From Alphaproteobacteria bacterium (GTDB lineage: Bacteria > Pseudomonadota > Alphaproteobacteria > Micropepsales > Micropepsaceae): a DNA stretch of 60,770 nucleotides. Within the stretch, counting starts at the first letter, position 1. Every line of letters starts with the position of its first letter. Made by a program: the position numbers and the translations under genes. Under the pieces are notes generated by a model, which saw only the letters and a list, made by a program, of their open reading frames with translations, made no database searches and was not told the DNA's origin. Shown piece by piece: positions 39,034 through 46,431 of this stretch. Location of the stretch: NCBI GenBank assembly GCA_018971835.1, contig JAGWZW010000010.1, positions 1 to 60,770 on the forward strand. The letters run 5' to 3'.

Positions 39034-39954
39034 TCAGAAATCGTAATGCAGGGCGGCGCCGATCACGTTCTCGGAATAGTTCGTGGTCAGCAGGTTCGAA
39101 GAGCGGTCCATGTACTTGTAGTCCAACGTGGCGGAGAGTTTGTCGACCAGCGGAACCGTCACGCCCGCCGTCACGGTCGAACGCCGTTCGTAGCGTTTGA
39201 CGCCGATGGACGGCGTGATGGCGTCGTAGTTGCGGCTCAGATAGGTGTAGCCCACGGTCAGCTTGCTGCCGGCGACGGGCAGGTCGATCGGAAGCTGCAG
39301 GCTGGCGGTGAGTGCGTAGCCCTTATAGCTGAACTCTGCGCTGTTGGCATTCTCGATCTGATAATTGGCGCCGACCAGCACATAGGCGCGTGAGTTGTCG
39401 AAGAAATAGAAGAGCTGGGTTTCCGGCTGATGGTGCGAGGCGCTGCGGTCCTTGGTGGCCGGCGTCAGGAACGACGTGCCCATGTAGAGATAGGCGGCGC
39501 GGACGAAGATCTGCGGCGTCACCGAAACCAGAACGCTCGGGTTGAGCGCATGCAGGTCAAGGAAGTTCCCGCCGGCCAGGAACAGATGATAGAATGTGTA
39601 GCTGGCGCCCAGCGTCGCGCCTTCGAACTGCGTCGAACCGACAATCGAGATGTTGTGGTTCTGGATGTCGAAGTTCTTCAGCTTGGCATGCAGGTTCTGG
39701 CTGAAATCGTAGCCGATGGACAGCGAGTCGGTCTTGGTGTCGATCAGCTTGTAGCCCGCGTTCAGTTCGAAATCCGCTGAGGTATCGCCGATGCCGGTCT
39801 TGATGTCGGTCTGTTGCAGAACGACGTTGTCATCATAGGTAACGCCGGCCTTCAGGCCGAGCGACCAGGGATTGGTGTCCGCGGCCTGGGCGGGGGGCCA
39901 TCCCAAAATACCGAGGCCGGCGGCTAGGCTGAGCGCCGCAATGCGCTGAATCAT
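39034..39954 (-). CDS. Outer-membrane beta-barrel protein
   Basis: This 306-residue protein has a signal peptide (residues 1-24, ending PAQA) and a series of short amphipathic strands ending in the typical C-terminal aromatic (IGAALHYDF), so it is an outer-membrane barrel. The strand pattern (GLKAGVTYDDNVVL, DFELNAGYKLI, ASLQLPIDLPVAGSKLTVGYTYLSR) recalls the C-terminal barrel of SLAM/DUF560 proteins, but no N-terminal TPR part exists. Ligand unknown. It is the last gene of a minus-strand run that begins with the ECF sigma gene, although a hairpin-rich gap lies before it. Confidence 0.65.
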   Translation of the reverse strand: MIQRIAALSLAAGLGILGWPPAQAADTNPWSLGLKAGVTYDDNVVLQQTDIKTGIGDTSADFELNAGYKLIDTKTDSLSIGYDFSQNLHAKLKNFDIQNHNISIVGSTQFEGATLGASYTFYHLFLAGGNFLDLHALNPSVLVSVTPQIFVRAAYLYMGTSFLTPATKDRSASHHQPETQLFYFFDNSRAYVLVGANYQIENANSAEFSYKGYALTASLQLPIDLPVAGSKLTVGYTYLSRNYDAITPSIGVKRYERRSTVTAGVTVPLVDKLSATLDYKYMDRSSNLLTTNYSENVIGAALHYDF

Positions 39955-40050
39955 GAAGTGGTTCCAATTTTTTCGCGGATGAAATCTGGAGCGGGACAGT
40001 TTTAGTGGGCTGCGATTGCCGGTTTCTGGATGAAATCTATCTTATTGGAC

Positions 40051-40110
40051 AGGTCCGGGGCAGGGGTGACCCCGGACCTGGTTTCACGGAGATACAGGCC
40101 AGGTCCGGGG
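40051..40110. repeat. Competing inverted repeats (aggtccgggg family)
   Basis: Three 10 bp copies of one word lie within 60 bp: aggtccgggg at 40051-40060, its complement ccccggacct at 40070-40079, and aggtccgggg again at 40101-40110. The middle copy can pair with the left (10 bp stem, 9-base loop) or with the right one (12 bp perfect stem, 40070-40081 with 40099-40110). A shorter pair, gtttcac/gtgaaac (40081-40087, 40120-40126), overlaps. It lies between the alanine-rich gene and the barrel gene; no T-run follows. Confidence 0.8.
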
Positions 40111-40162
40111 TCTAGGCGTGTGAAACTACGCATCACACGCGACGGGTAAAATCCGAGAGTCT

Positions 40163-40768
40163 CTAGCCGCCGTGCGAGGCTTCGTTGGCGGCCTGTTGTG
40201 TTGCGCTGGTCGCTGCGGACTGGGCCGCCTGCTGCGCGGCTTCCTGCGCGGACTGGGTTGCGGCGGTGGTGGCGGTGGTAGTCGCCGCCGTTGTCGCCGC
40301 GGTGGTCGAGGCCGTTGTGGCAGCTTGCTGTGCCGCATGTTCCGCGGCCTGCTGCGCGGCGTCCTGCGCAGACTGGGTTGCCGCCGTGGTGGCGGTGGTG
40401 GTCGCCGCCGTTGCCGCTGCGGTGGTCGAGGCCGTGGTGGCAGCCTGCTGTGCCGCATGTTCCGCGGCCTGCTGCGCGGCGTCCTGCGCAGACTGGGTTG
40501 CCGCCGTGGTGGCGGTGGTGGTCGCCGCCGTTGTCGCCGCGGTGGCGGTCTGCTCTGCCGCCTGCTGGGCCGCGGTTTCGGCGGTTTCTCCCACAGCGTT
40601 GGTTGCTGTTGTCGTCGCGGCGGTGTTTGCCTCCGTGGAGGCGGTTGTCGTTGCCGTGGCGGTCGCAGGGCTCGGGGCGCTCTGCGCCACTGCGGCCGGT
40701 GCAAAAGCGAGCGCGCCGGTAAGCAGCGCAGTCGTCAACGCCGGCAGCATAAGCTTGGAACGGTTCAT
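40163..40768 (-). CDS. Exported Ala/Thr/Gln-rich repeat protein
   Basis: This 201-residue protein has a signal peptide (residues 1-29, ending AAVAQS) and a mature part made almost only of Ala, Thr, Gln and Ser. A unit of 40 residues is repeated about three times (QQAAEHAAQQAATTASTTAA and what follows), matching a 120 bp DNA repeat. Such sequence is predicted as extended helix, possibly a filamentous or structural periplasmic protein. ATG 40768 (MNRSKLML) follows GAGGTC. It lies next to the anti-sigma and sigma genes; the subtilase beyond them has a similar alanine-rich N-terminus. Confidence 0.6.
   Translation of the reverse strand: MNRSKLMLPALTTALLTGALAFAPAAVAQSAPSPATATATTTASTEANTAATTTATNAVGETAETAAQQAAEQTATAATTAATTTATTAATQSAQDAAQQAAEHAAQQAATTASTTAAATAATTTATTAATQSAQDAAQQAAEHAAQQAATTASTTAATTAATTTATTAATQSAQEAAQQAAQSAATSATQQAANEASHGG
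40201..40545 (-). repeat. Tandem 120 bp repeats inside the alanine-rich gene
   Basis: A segment ending in gactgggttg recurs at 40251-40260, 40371-40380 and 40491-40500, exactly 120 bp apart, with near-identical flanking sequence. Two full copies are almost the same; the outer one is diverged. Limits are approximate. Confidence 0.85.
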
Positions 40769-40970
40769 TTTGACCTCGGATCCTTCTTGGAGCTTCGCGC
40801 CGCCTAGCACGCAGGCGGCCCGTTACCAGCAACGACGCGCGAGGGGGGCAACCTCTTCCACGACTTCTCAAACATGGACAATTTTCCATCTCGGCAGCCG
40901 CGCTGAAGATGCACCGTCCGGCACAACGCTCTGGCGTGTACGGGGCGGGCCGGTAACGGTGAACGCGATG

Positions 40971-41720
40971 TCAGTGCGCTTTGCTTTGCCAGCCGGACTT
41001 GATGGCCGAGGCTTCCTCGCCGCGGTTGAGCGCCTGGGCGAGGCCCAGCTTGCGGATCACGGCGTCGATTGCGGCATTCGACGGACCGGATGCCGTAGTG
41101 AAGCCGTTGTCGCTCGGTTCGGGCGGGCTGGAGGTCCAGCCCTCGATCCGCCAGCTCCCGTCCTGACGGCAGGCCACGACGGTTTGCGACTGTGCGCCCT
41201 GGTCGAGCCGGAAACGCCGGCACAGATTACCGGCCGACGAACGGAAGCTGAGCGCGACCGACACGGCGCCGGCCTCCGTCTTCACCGGCTCGCCGCTATA
41301 GGCCGTCGAGATCGCATGGGCCAGAACCGGACCGGCGACGAGCCCGTCGGGACCAAGGCTCAACACCGGCGCGGACGGCGCCGGCCCCGTTCCCAGCTTC
41401 ATGCCAACACCAAAGGCAATCAGCAGCGCAGCGGCCATCGCCGCGAACTGGGCAAGGCGGCGAACCGGCAGGCGCTTCCTGGCACCGAAGCCGGCGACGG
41501 CGATCTGTCCCGTGGCCATTTGCTCCAACCGGGCGGGCATGTGGCCGAGGCGGTTGTCCACGGCTTCGCGCAGGAGCTGGTCGGCGCGGCGAAAGCGCTC
41601 AAGCCGCCGCTGCAGCGTGATGTCCGTTGCAAGCGCCTGATCGATGGCGGCGCAGACCTCTGGATCGCCGGCGCCGTCCAGATAGGCGGAAAGCTGCTCG
41701 TCCGTGAACAATCGGGTCAT
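40971..41720 (-). CDS. Anti-sigma factor (transmembrane)
   Basis: This 249-residue protein begins with a helical anti-sigma-like domain (FTDEQLSAYLDGAGDPEVCAAID, then RRLERFRRADQLLREAVD). One transmembrane segment follows at about 89-105 (FAAMAAALLIAFGVGM), then a periplasmic part with VALSFRSSAGNLCRRF and TVVACRQDGSWRIEGW. The zinc-binding HxxxCxxC motif is absent. It overlaps the sigma gene stop by 4 bp (ATGA), so they are translationally coupled, and by this layout it should hold the ECF factor inactive until an envelope signal arrives. Confidence 0.85.
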   Translation of the reverse strand: MTRLFTDEQLSAYLDGAGDPEVCAAIDQALATDITLQRRLERFRRADQLLREAVDNRLGHMPARLEQMATGQIAVAGFGARKRLPVRRLAQFAAMAAALLIAFGVGMKLGTGPAPSAPVLSLGPDGLVAGPVLAHAISTAYSGEPVKTEAGAVSVALSFRSSAGNLCRRFRLDQGAQSQTVVACRQDGSWRIEGWTSSPPEPSDNGFTTASGPSNAAIDAVIRKLGLAQALNRGEEASAIKSGWQSKAH

Positions 41721-42241
41721 TGGTTGCTGGCCATTCCGCTCGGGGTTTGGGAAAGGCCCTCCGCAAGGGCGCGGCGGGCGCGAGAAACCCGGCTCATGAC
41801 CGTGCCGATCGGAACTTCCAAGAGGTCTGCCGCTTCGCGATAGGAAAGGCCGTTGACGATAACCAGCACCGCCGCGGTTTGCAGTTCCGCACTCATGCGG
41901 TCGAAAATCCGCTGCGCCTGGGCGAGGTCGGAGCGGGCCTCGGTGTGGCGGCGGCCATCGTCCCCGGCCGCGTCGTTAAGGTTGTCGATGGGTTCGGGAG
42001 TTCCGCGCACGGCCTGGCGCCGCCGCTCGTCGATCCACAGATTCTTGACGATCCGATACATCCAGCTATCCAGCCTCTCGGCGTTTTGCGCCGCATCTTC
42101 TTGGGTTAACGCCCGGACGACTGCCGTTTGCACCAGATCATCCGCATCCTGCCGGTTGCGGGACAAGGCCAGCGCAAAACGGCGCAGTCGAGGCAGCATG
42201 GCCACGAGTTCAGAACGGAACTGTTTGCTTCGCATGGTCAT
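41717..42241 (-). CDS. ECF (sigma-70 family) RNA polymerase sigma factor
   Basis: This 174-residue sigma factor has region 2 (LSRNRQDADDLVQTAVVRAL, then WMYRIVKNLWIDERRRQ) and region 4 with a helix-turn-helix (LSYREAADLLEVPIGTVMSRV). It directs RNA polymerase to envelope-type promoters. Its start is ATG 42241; another ATG is two codons in. It is the first gene of an operon with the anti-sigma factor and divergent from the subtilase. Confidence 0.92.
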   Translation of the reverse strand: MTMRSKQFRSELVAMLPRLRRFALALSRNRQDADDLVQTAVVRALTQEDAAQNAERLDSWMYRIVKNLWIDERRRQAVRGTPEPIDNLNDAAGDDGRRHTEARSDLAQAQRIFDRMSAELQTAAVLVIVNGLSYREAADLLEVPIGTVMSRVSRARRALAEGLSQTPSGMASNQ

Positions 42242-42255
42242 GCGCCCAGGTGGAT

Positions 42256-42281
42256 GACGTCTGGAATTGAAAAATATTCCC
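42256..42281 (-). promoter_or_regulatory. Possible ECF-type promoter for the sigma/anti-sigma operon
   Basis: On the minus strand, GGGAATA (42281-42275) and CGTC (42259-42256) are 15 bp apart, similar to ECF -35/-10 elements. A second GGGAAT lies 13 bp further upstream. The predicted leader would be very short, so this is tentative. Confidence 0.25.
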
Positions 42282-42353
42282 TGCTAAATTCCCAGAGAAT
42301 TTGTGGCTAAGAATAAGCACTAAGCGCCAACGCCACGAGAGGGCAAGTATCGG

Positions 42354-44051
42354 ATGATGTTTATCCGGCGAATGTGTCGCGAAATCAGGCGAGGAACATC
42401 CCGTGCCGTGGTAGCGGCCGGGTTGGCGGTCGCTCTGTTCTCCATCGCGCCGCTGCCCATGTCTGCGCAGGCCGAGGATACCACCTCGTCCGCCGAGGAT
42501 GCGGCCGCGAATACGGCCACGGAGCAGGCCATCTCGCAGGCCGCCAGCCAGGCCGCGAGCCAGGCCGCAACTCAGGCAGCGTCGGAAGCTGCCGGTCAGG
42601 CTGCCAGCAGGGCCGCGAACGAGGCGGCAGCACAGGCCGCCAATCAGGCCGCGGCCGAGGCGGTGGCCGGTGCATCGGACCGCGCCGCGACGTCGATCTC
42701 CGATCAGACCGCCACCTCGGTTTCGGATCAGGCGGCGAACGCCGCTGAATCGGCCAGCAGCGCCGCGGTCAGCGCCGTCTCATCGGATCAGGCCGGCCAG
42801 GCTGCCGAGCACGCCAGCCGTAACATCACGGAGCGCACTGCCGGTAGCGGGGATGCCGCCGCCACCGCGCAATCTTTCGACACGGAAAGAGAAGGCGAAA
42901 GGGGCGAAACGGCGACAGATGAAGCGGCCGGCGAACACGCGCGGGAGGCCGCCGTCTCGGCAGCGCTCGACGTGGTGAAGGGCTTCGATGGCAGCGAGGT
43001 CAGCGCGCACGAAGTTGTCGTGCTGCTGAGCAAGGCGGATGAGGCGGCAGTGCAGAAGCTCGACTACACGCTCGTCGCGCAGACATCGCTCGACTCTCTG
43101 GGCGGCCAACTGCTGCGCATGCGCCTGCCGAAGAGCGTAACGATCGAGGCCGCGCTGCACGCGATCGAGCAGGCCGCGCCGGGCGCCGTGGCGGCACCCA
43201 ATCATGTGTTCCGCACGGCCGGCGATGCGGGAAAAATGCCCGGGCATCCGGCGCGCCGAAAGACGGAAGCGCTGCCGGTGTATCCTGAAGCCCGTCCCGA
43301 TCAGGTGGCGCCGGCTGCTTATGAGGGAATGGTGGGCGTCATCGATACGCCGGTCGACCCCAATTATCCCGGTTTGGGCTCGGCCGTGCTCGACGCCCGC
43401 TCCTTTGCGGATGGCACGCCAGCCAACGCGGCGCACGGTACGGCCGTTGCCGAATTGATCGCGCGGCAGCACGTCCGGATCGTGGCCGCCAACGTCTTCG
43501 CCAAGGACGAGCGCGGCGGCGCGGCAGCAACGACGGATTCGATCCTGCGGGCGCTCAACTGGCTCGTGGCGCGCCAAGTCTCCGTTGTCAACATGAGCAT
43601 CGAGGGGCCGCTCGACGGCGCCCTGCGTGCAGCGGTCGCACGGGCGCAGTCCAAAGGCAGCATCATCGTGGCTGCTGCGGGCAACAAAGGGCCGGCGGCG
43701 CCACCGTCCTATCCGGGCGCCTTCCCCAACGTCGTGGCCGTGACGGCCATCGACCGCGATGACCACGTCTATCCCTATGCCAACCAGGGCAGCTACATTT
43801 CCTTCGCGGCGCTGGGCGTCGATGTGGAAACCGCCTTGCCGCCGGATGGCAAGCGCGTCGAATCGGGCACGTCGTTCGCGGCCCCGGTGGTGGCAGCGCT
43901 GATCGCGCGCATGAACCATGCGAAGACGGCCGAGGGCGCACAGCAGGCGCTGTCGCAACTGGTCAAGGCGGCGCGCCATCTCGGCCCGCCGGGGCGCAAT
44001 CCCGTCTTCGGCTATGGCGCGGTGGGCCCGGCCATCCTGACTACCGATTAG
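42354..44051 (+). CDS. Exported subtilisin-like (S8) serine protease with Ala/Gln-repeat N-terminus
   Basis: This 565-residue protein has a signal peptide (ending near PMSAQA, residue 40). A low-complexity N-terminal region (about 45-140) is built of four-residue units such as QAAS, QAAT and EAAG. A subtilase domain follows (about 325-560). The catalytic triad is complete: Asp in GVIDTPVD, His in AHGTAVAEL, Ser in SGTSFAAP; the oxyanion Asn lies in AAAGNKGP. It is transcribed away from the ECF sigma gene and shares its alanine-rich character with the repeat protein at 40163-40768. Substrate unknown. Confidence 0.85.
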   Translation: MMFIRRMCREIRRGTSRAVVAAGLAVALFSIAPLPMSAQAEDTTSSAEDAAANTATEQAISQAASQAASQAATQAASEAAGQAASRAANEAAAQAANQAAAEAVAGASDRAATSISDQTATSVSDQAANAAESASSAAVSAVSSDQAGQAAEHASRNITERTAGSGDAAATAQSFDTEREGERGETATDEAAGEHAREAAVSAALDVVKGFDGSEVSAHEVVVLLSKADEAAVQKLDYTLVAQTSLDSLGGQLLRMRLPKSVTIEAALHAIEQAAPGAVAAPNHVFRTAGDAGKMPGHPARRKTEALPVYPEARPDQVAPAAYEGMVGVIDTPVDPNYPGLGSAVLDARSFADGTPANAAHGTAVAELIARQHVRIVAANVFAKDERGGAAATTDSILRALNWLVARQVSVVNMSIEGPLDGALRAAVARAQSKGSIIVAAAGNKGPAAPPSYPGAFPNVVAVTAIDRDDHVYPYANQGSYISFAALGVDVETALPPDGKRVESGTSFAAPVVAALIARMNHAKTAEGAQQALSQLVKAARHLGPPGRNPVFGYGAVGPAILTTD

Positions 44052-45358
44052 CCTTCGGAATTCCGTCCGGCCTTGTCGCGCGAGGTCCGTGCCGCATCGC
44101 CATAGATGCCGCGCGCCATCAGCGAAGTCTCGGCCTTGATGCGGGCCTGATAGACCTCGGCGCGCGCGCCGTGAACGCTGCGCGACTCCGGCGCGGCCTC
44201 TGCCGCCAGTTCGGCAAGGTGGCAGGCGAGGCGATGCTCGCCCGCACCGCTCAGTTCCTGCGCGCGCCGGGCGAGGGCGTCCGCGCCGCCCGCCAGCGCC
44301 GCGATCTCCGCGGCGAACACCGGATCGGCAGCGGGCTTCAGGTTCGCCGGATTGCCATCGTACCAGCCGCCGTAAAGCCGCCAGACATTGCGGACGATGA
44401 ACTCCGGTTCGTCATAGACCGGCTTGAGATAGGGCCTCGCCAACAGCTCATCCGGCACCTTCACGTTGTGGACTATAGCATTGAGTTTCATGCCATTATT
44501 CATCATTGCCAGCGTCTGCTGGCAGATGGTTTCGAGGGCGCTGGCTACATCATCGAGCACGCGGGCGATGCGTGCCTTGCCCGCGATGGGCAGGCCGTGC
44601 GCGGGCAGCAGCAGCTCGGGTTCCAGCGCCGCCATCTGCCGCAGTGCCGCCGCCCAGTCGAGCGGATAGCGCTGCACCTTCTGCGGATTGCCGGCGTTGG
44701 GAAACACCCAGGTCAGGAAGTCGCCCACGATCAGCGCTTTCTTTTGCGGCAGCCAGGCCCAGAGGTGATCGTCGGTCTCGCCCCTGGCATGGAACAGCTC
44801 GAAGCGCAGCGCGCCGCTGGCAAAGCCCATGCGCTCGCGGAACTCGGTGTCGGGGGCGATCCATTCCTTCGGACCGAAGCGGTCGGTGGCGCCCATCTGG
44901 ATCACGCCGCCGCCCTTGCCCGGAGAGCCGCCGAACTGCCGCGCGTTGATGGCGGCGTTGTAGCCTTCGGTCAGGCGATAGCGGGCGAAGCGCGGCGCCA
45001 CGTTCTCGTGGCCGATGACGCGGGGGCGCGCGCGCCCCTTCTCCAGCGCCTCGGCCACGATGGCGCCGGCGCCGCCGACGTGATCGACGTGTCCGTGCGT
45101 ATAGGCGATGGTGGAAACCGGATCGCCGCACCAGCCGCGCAGGGCCCCCAGCACCACGCCGGCAAAGGCCTCCAGGCTGGTGTCGAACAGCACCAGCCCG
45201 GCCTCGCTCCTGAAGGCGACGACATGACTGAAGGCTTCCACCATCGCAATGCCGTCGCCCACTTCGGAGAGCTGGCCGTTGATGCGGTTGACGGAACCGG
45301 GCCCTTCGTAGATGCCTTCGTCGATGTAGCGGCTGGAAAGCTTGAGAAGATCGGTCAT
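44048..45358 (-). CDS. Metallo-beta-lactamase-fold hydrolase with alkyl-sulfatase dimerisation domain
   Basis: This 436-residue protein has an MBL domain with the metal motif THGHVDHVGG (HxHxDH) and later metal-ligand regions (HARGETDDHLW, LPAHGLPIAG). The alkyl-sulfatase dimerisation domain follows (VRNVWRLYGGWYDGNPANLKP). The C-terminal SCP2-like lipid-binding domain found in SDS-hydrolysing alkyl sulfatases (SdsA1, BDS1) is missing. No signal peptide is seen. ATG 45358 (MTDLLKLSS) is chosen; the frame continues upstream without family similarity. Its stop overlaps the convergent subtilase stop. Substrate not certain. Confidence 0.85.
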   Translation of the reverse strand: MTDLLKLSSRYIDEGIYEGPGSVNRINGQLSEVGDGIAMVEAFSHVVAFRSEAGLVLFDTSLEAFAGVVLGALRGWCGDPVSTIAYTHGHVDHVGGAGAIVAEALEKGRARPRVIGHENVAPRFARYRLTEGYNAAINARQFGGSPGKGGGVIQMGATDRFGPKEWIAPDTEFRERMGFASGALRFELFHARGETDDHLWAWLPQKKALIVGDFLTWVFPNAGNPQKVQRYPLDWAAALRQMAALEPELLLPAHGLPIAGKARIARVLDDVASALETICQQTLAMMNNGMKLNAIVHNVKVPDELLARPYLKPVYDEPEFIVRNVWRLYGGWYDGNPANLKPAADPVFAAEIAALAGGADALARRAQELSGAGEHRLACHLAELAAEAAPESRSVHGARAEVYQARIKAETSLMARGIYGDAARTSRDKAGRNSEG

Positions 45359-45427
45359 GGCGTTCGTCCCTGATAGTGTTTGGGCCATCATGGCCGAGGG
45401 ACCGGCGCCACGGGAAGAGTGCTGCGC

Positions 45428-46264
45428 ATGAATTACCGCCATGCCTATCACGCCGGGAACTTCGCCGACATCGCCAAGCACCTGGCGCTGGTGGCGGTGC
45501 TGTTGCATCTGCGGAAAAAGGAGAAGCCTTTTTTCGTGCTGGATACGCATGGCGGGCGCGGGCGCTATGACCTTGGCGCGGGCGAAGCGGCCCGCACCGG
45601 CGAGGCCGCGGCGGGAATCGGCCGGCTGCTGCCGCTGGCTGGCGAGGGCGACCGCCCAGCAGCGCTGAAGACCTATCTGGACCTCGTGGCGCGGGAAGGA
45701 GCGGGGCATTATCCCGGTTCCCCGCTCTTGGCCGCACGGCTGCTCCGGCCGCAGGACCGGCTGGTGGCGGTGGAAAAGCATCCCGAGGACGCGGCGGCTC
45801 TGATGGCCGCGCTGGCGCCGTTCGGCAATGCTAGGGCGGTCGAGGGCGACGGCTATGGCCGGCTCTCCACGTTGTTGCCGCCGAAGGAACGCCGCGGCCT
45901 CATCCTGATCGATCCGCCTTACGAGGCGCCCGACGAATTCGAACAAGCCGCCGCGGCGCTGAAGGCCGCCTGTCGTCGCTTCGCCACCGGCATTTATCTG
46001 CTGTGGTTCCCGATCAAGTCACCGGCGGCGGCCGATGCCTTCTGCGGCGAGGCGCTGGCCGCGGGCATCGCCAAGGCGCTGCGCATCGATATTACGCTGG
46101 CGGCACGGCCGCAGGACGGCAAGCCGCGCCTGACCGCTGCGGGTCTGCTCGTCGTCAATCCGCCCTTCGGGCTTGACGCCGAGATGCGCGCCGCCGCCGC
46201 GCTCCTCGCCTCCGCCGTCGGCGCGCGGCTGGAAGTGCACCGGCTGGCGGGGGAGGGCACCTGA
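45428..46264 (+). CDS. rlmJ: 23S rRNA (adenine(2030)-N6)-methyltransferase RlmJ
   Basis: This 278-residue enzyme methylates A2030 of 23S rRNA (E. coli numbering). It shows the family start MNYRHAYHAGNFADIAKH, the SAM-binding region (VLDTHGGRGRYDL) and the adenine-N6 catalytic motif DPPYE. ATG 45428 is the start that begins with the conserved residues. It is divergent from the alkyl-sulfatase-like gene and just upstream of tRNA-Ser. Confidence 0.93.
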   Translation: MNYRHAYHAGNFADIAKHLALVAVLLHLRKKEKPFFVLDTHGGRGRYDLGAGEAARTGEAAAGIGRLLPLAGEGDRPAALKTYLDLVAREGAGHYPGSPLLAARLLRPQDRLVAVEKHPEDAAALMAALAPFGNARAVEGDGYGRLSTLLPPKERRGLILIDPPYEAPDEFEQAAAALKAACRRFATGIYLLWFPIKSPAAADAFCGEALAAGIAKALRIDITLAARPQDGKPRLTAAGLLVVNPPFGLDAEMRAAAALLASAVGARLEVHRLAGEGT

Positions 46265-46341
46265 AGCCGCATCGGCGCTGGCAGCAAAGACAATCTTGCG
46301 CTTGCGGGCGCCGGGCCTCGCCTATATGTTCCCGCCTCCGC

Positions 46342-46431
46342 GGAGAGGTGGCTGAGCGGTTGAAAGCACCGCACTCGAAATGCGGCATACTCGCAAGGGT
46401 ATCGAGGGTTCGAATCCCTCCCTCTCCGCCA
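46342..46431 (+). tRNA. tRNA-Ser (anticodon CGA)
   Basis: A complete 90-base class II tRNA with encoded CCA. The acceptor stem is GGAGAGG/CCTCTCC, the anticodon CGA is at 46376-46378 (reads UCG), a long variable arm (about 46389-46402) marks serine tRNA, and the T-arm is GGTTCGAATCC. tRNA-Ser genes are frequent integration sites; the sequence beyond is accessory in character. Confidence 0.96.

Noticed and set aside
40201..40545. A CRISPR-like array
   Set aside because: The repeats are 120 bp units without unique spacers and lie inside a coding frame.
40185..41843. A 552-codon plus-strand frame opposite the alanine-rich, anti-sigma and sigma genes
   Set aside because: The Cys/Ala-rich composition is the reverse-strand reading of a Thr/Ala-rich repeat gene; the minus-strand genes have signal peptide, transmembrane and helix-turn-helix features.
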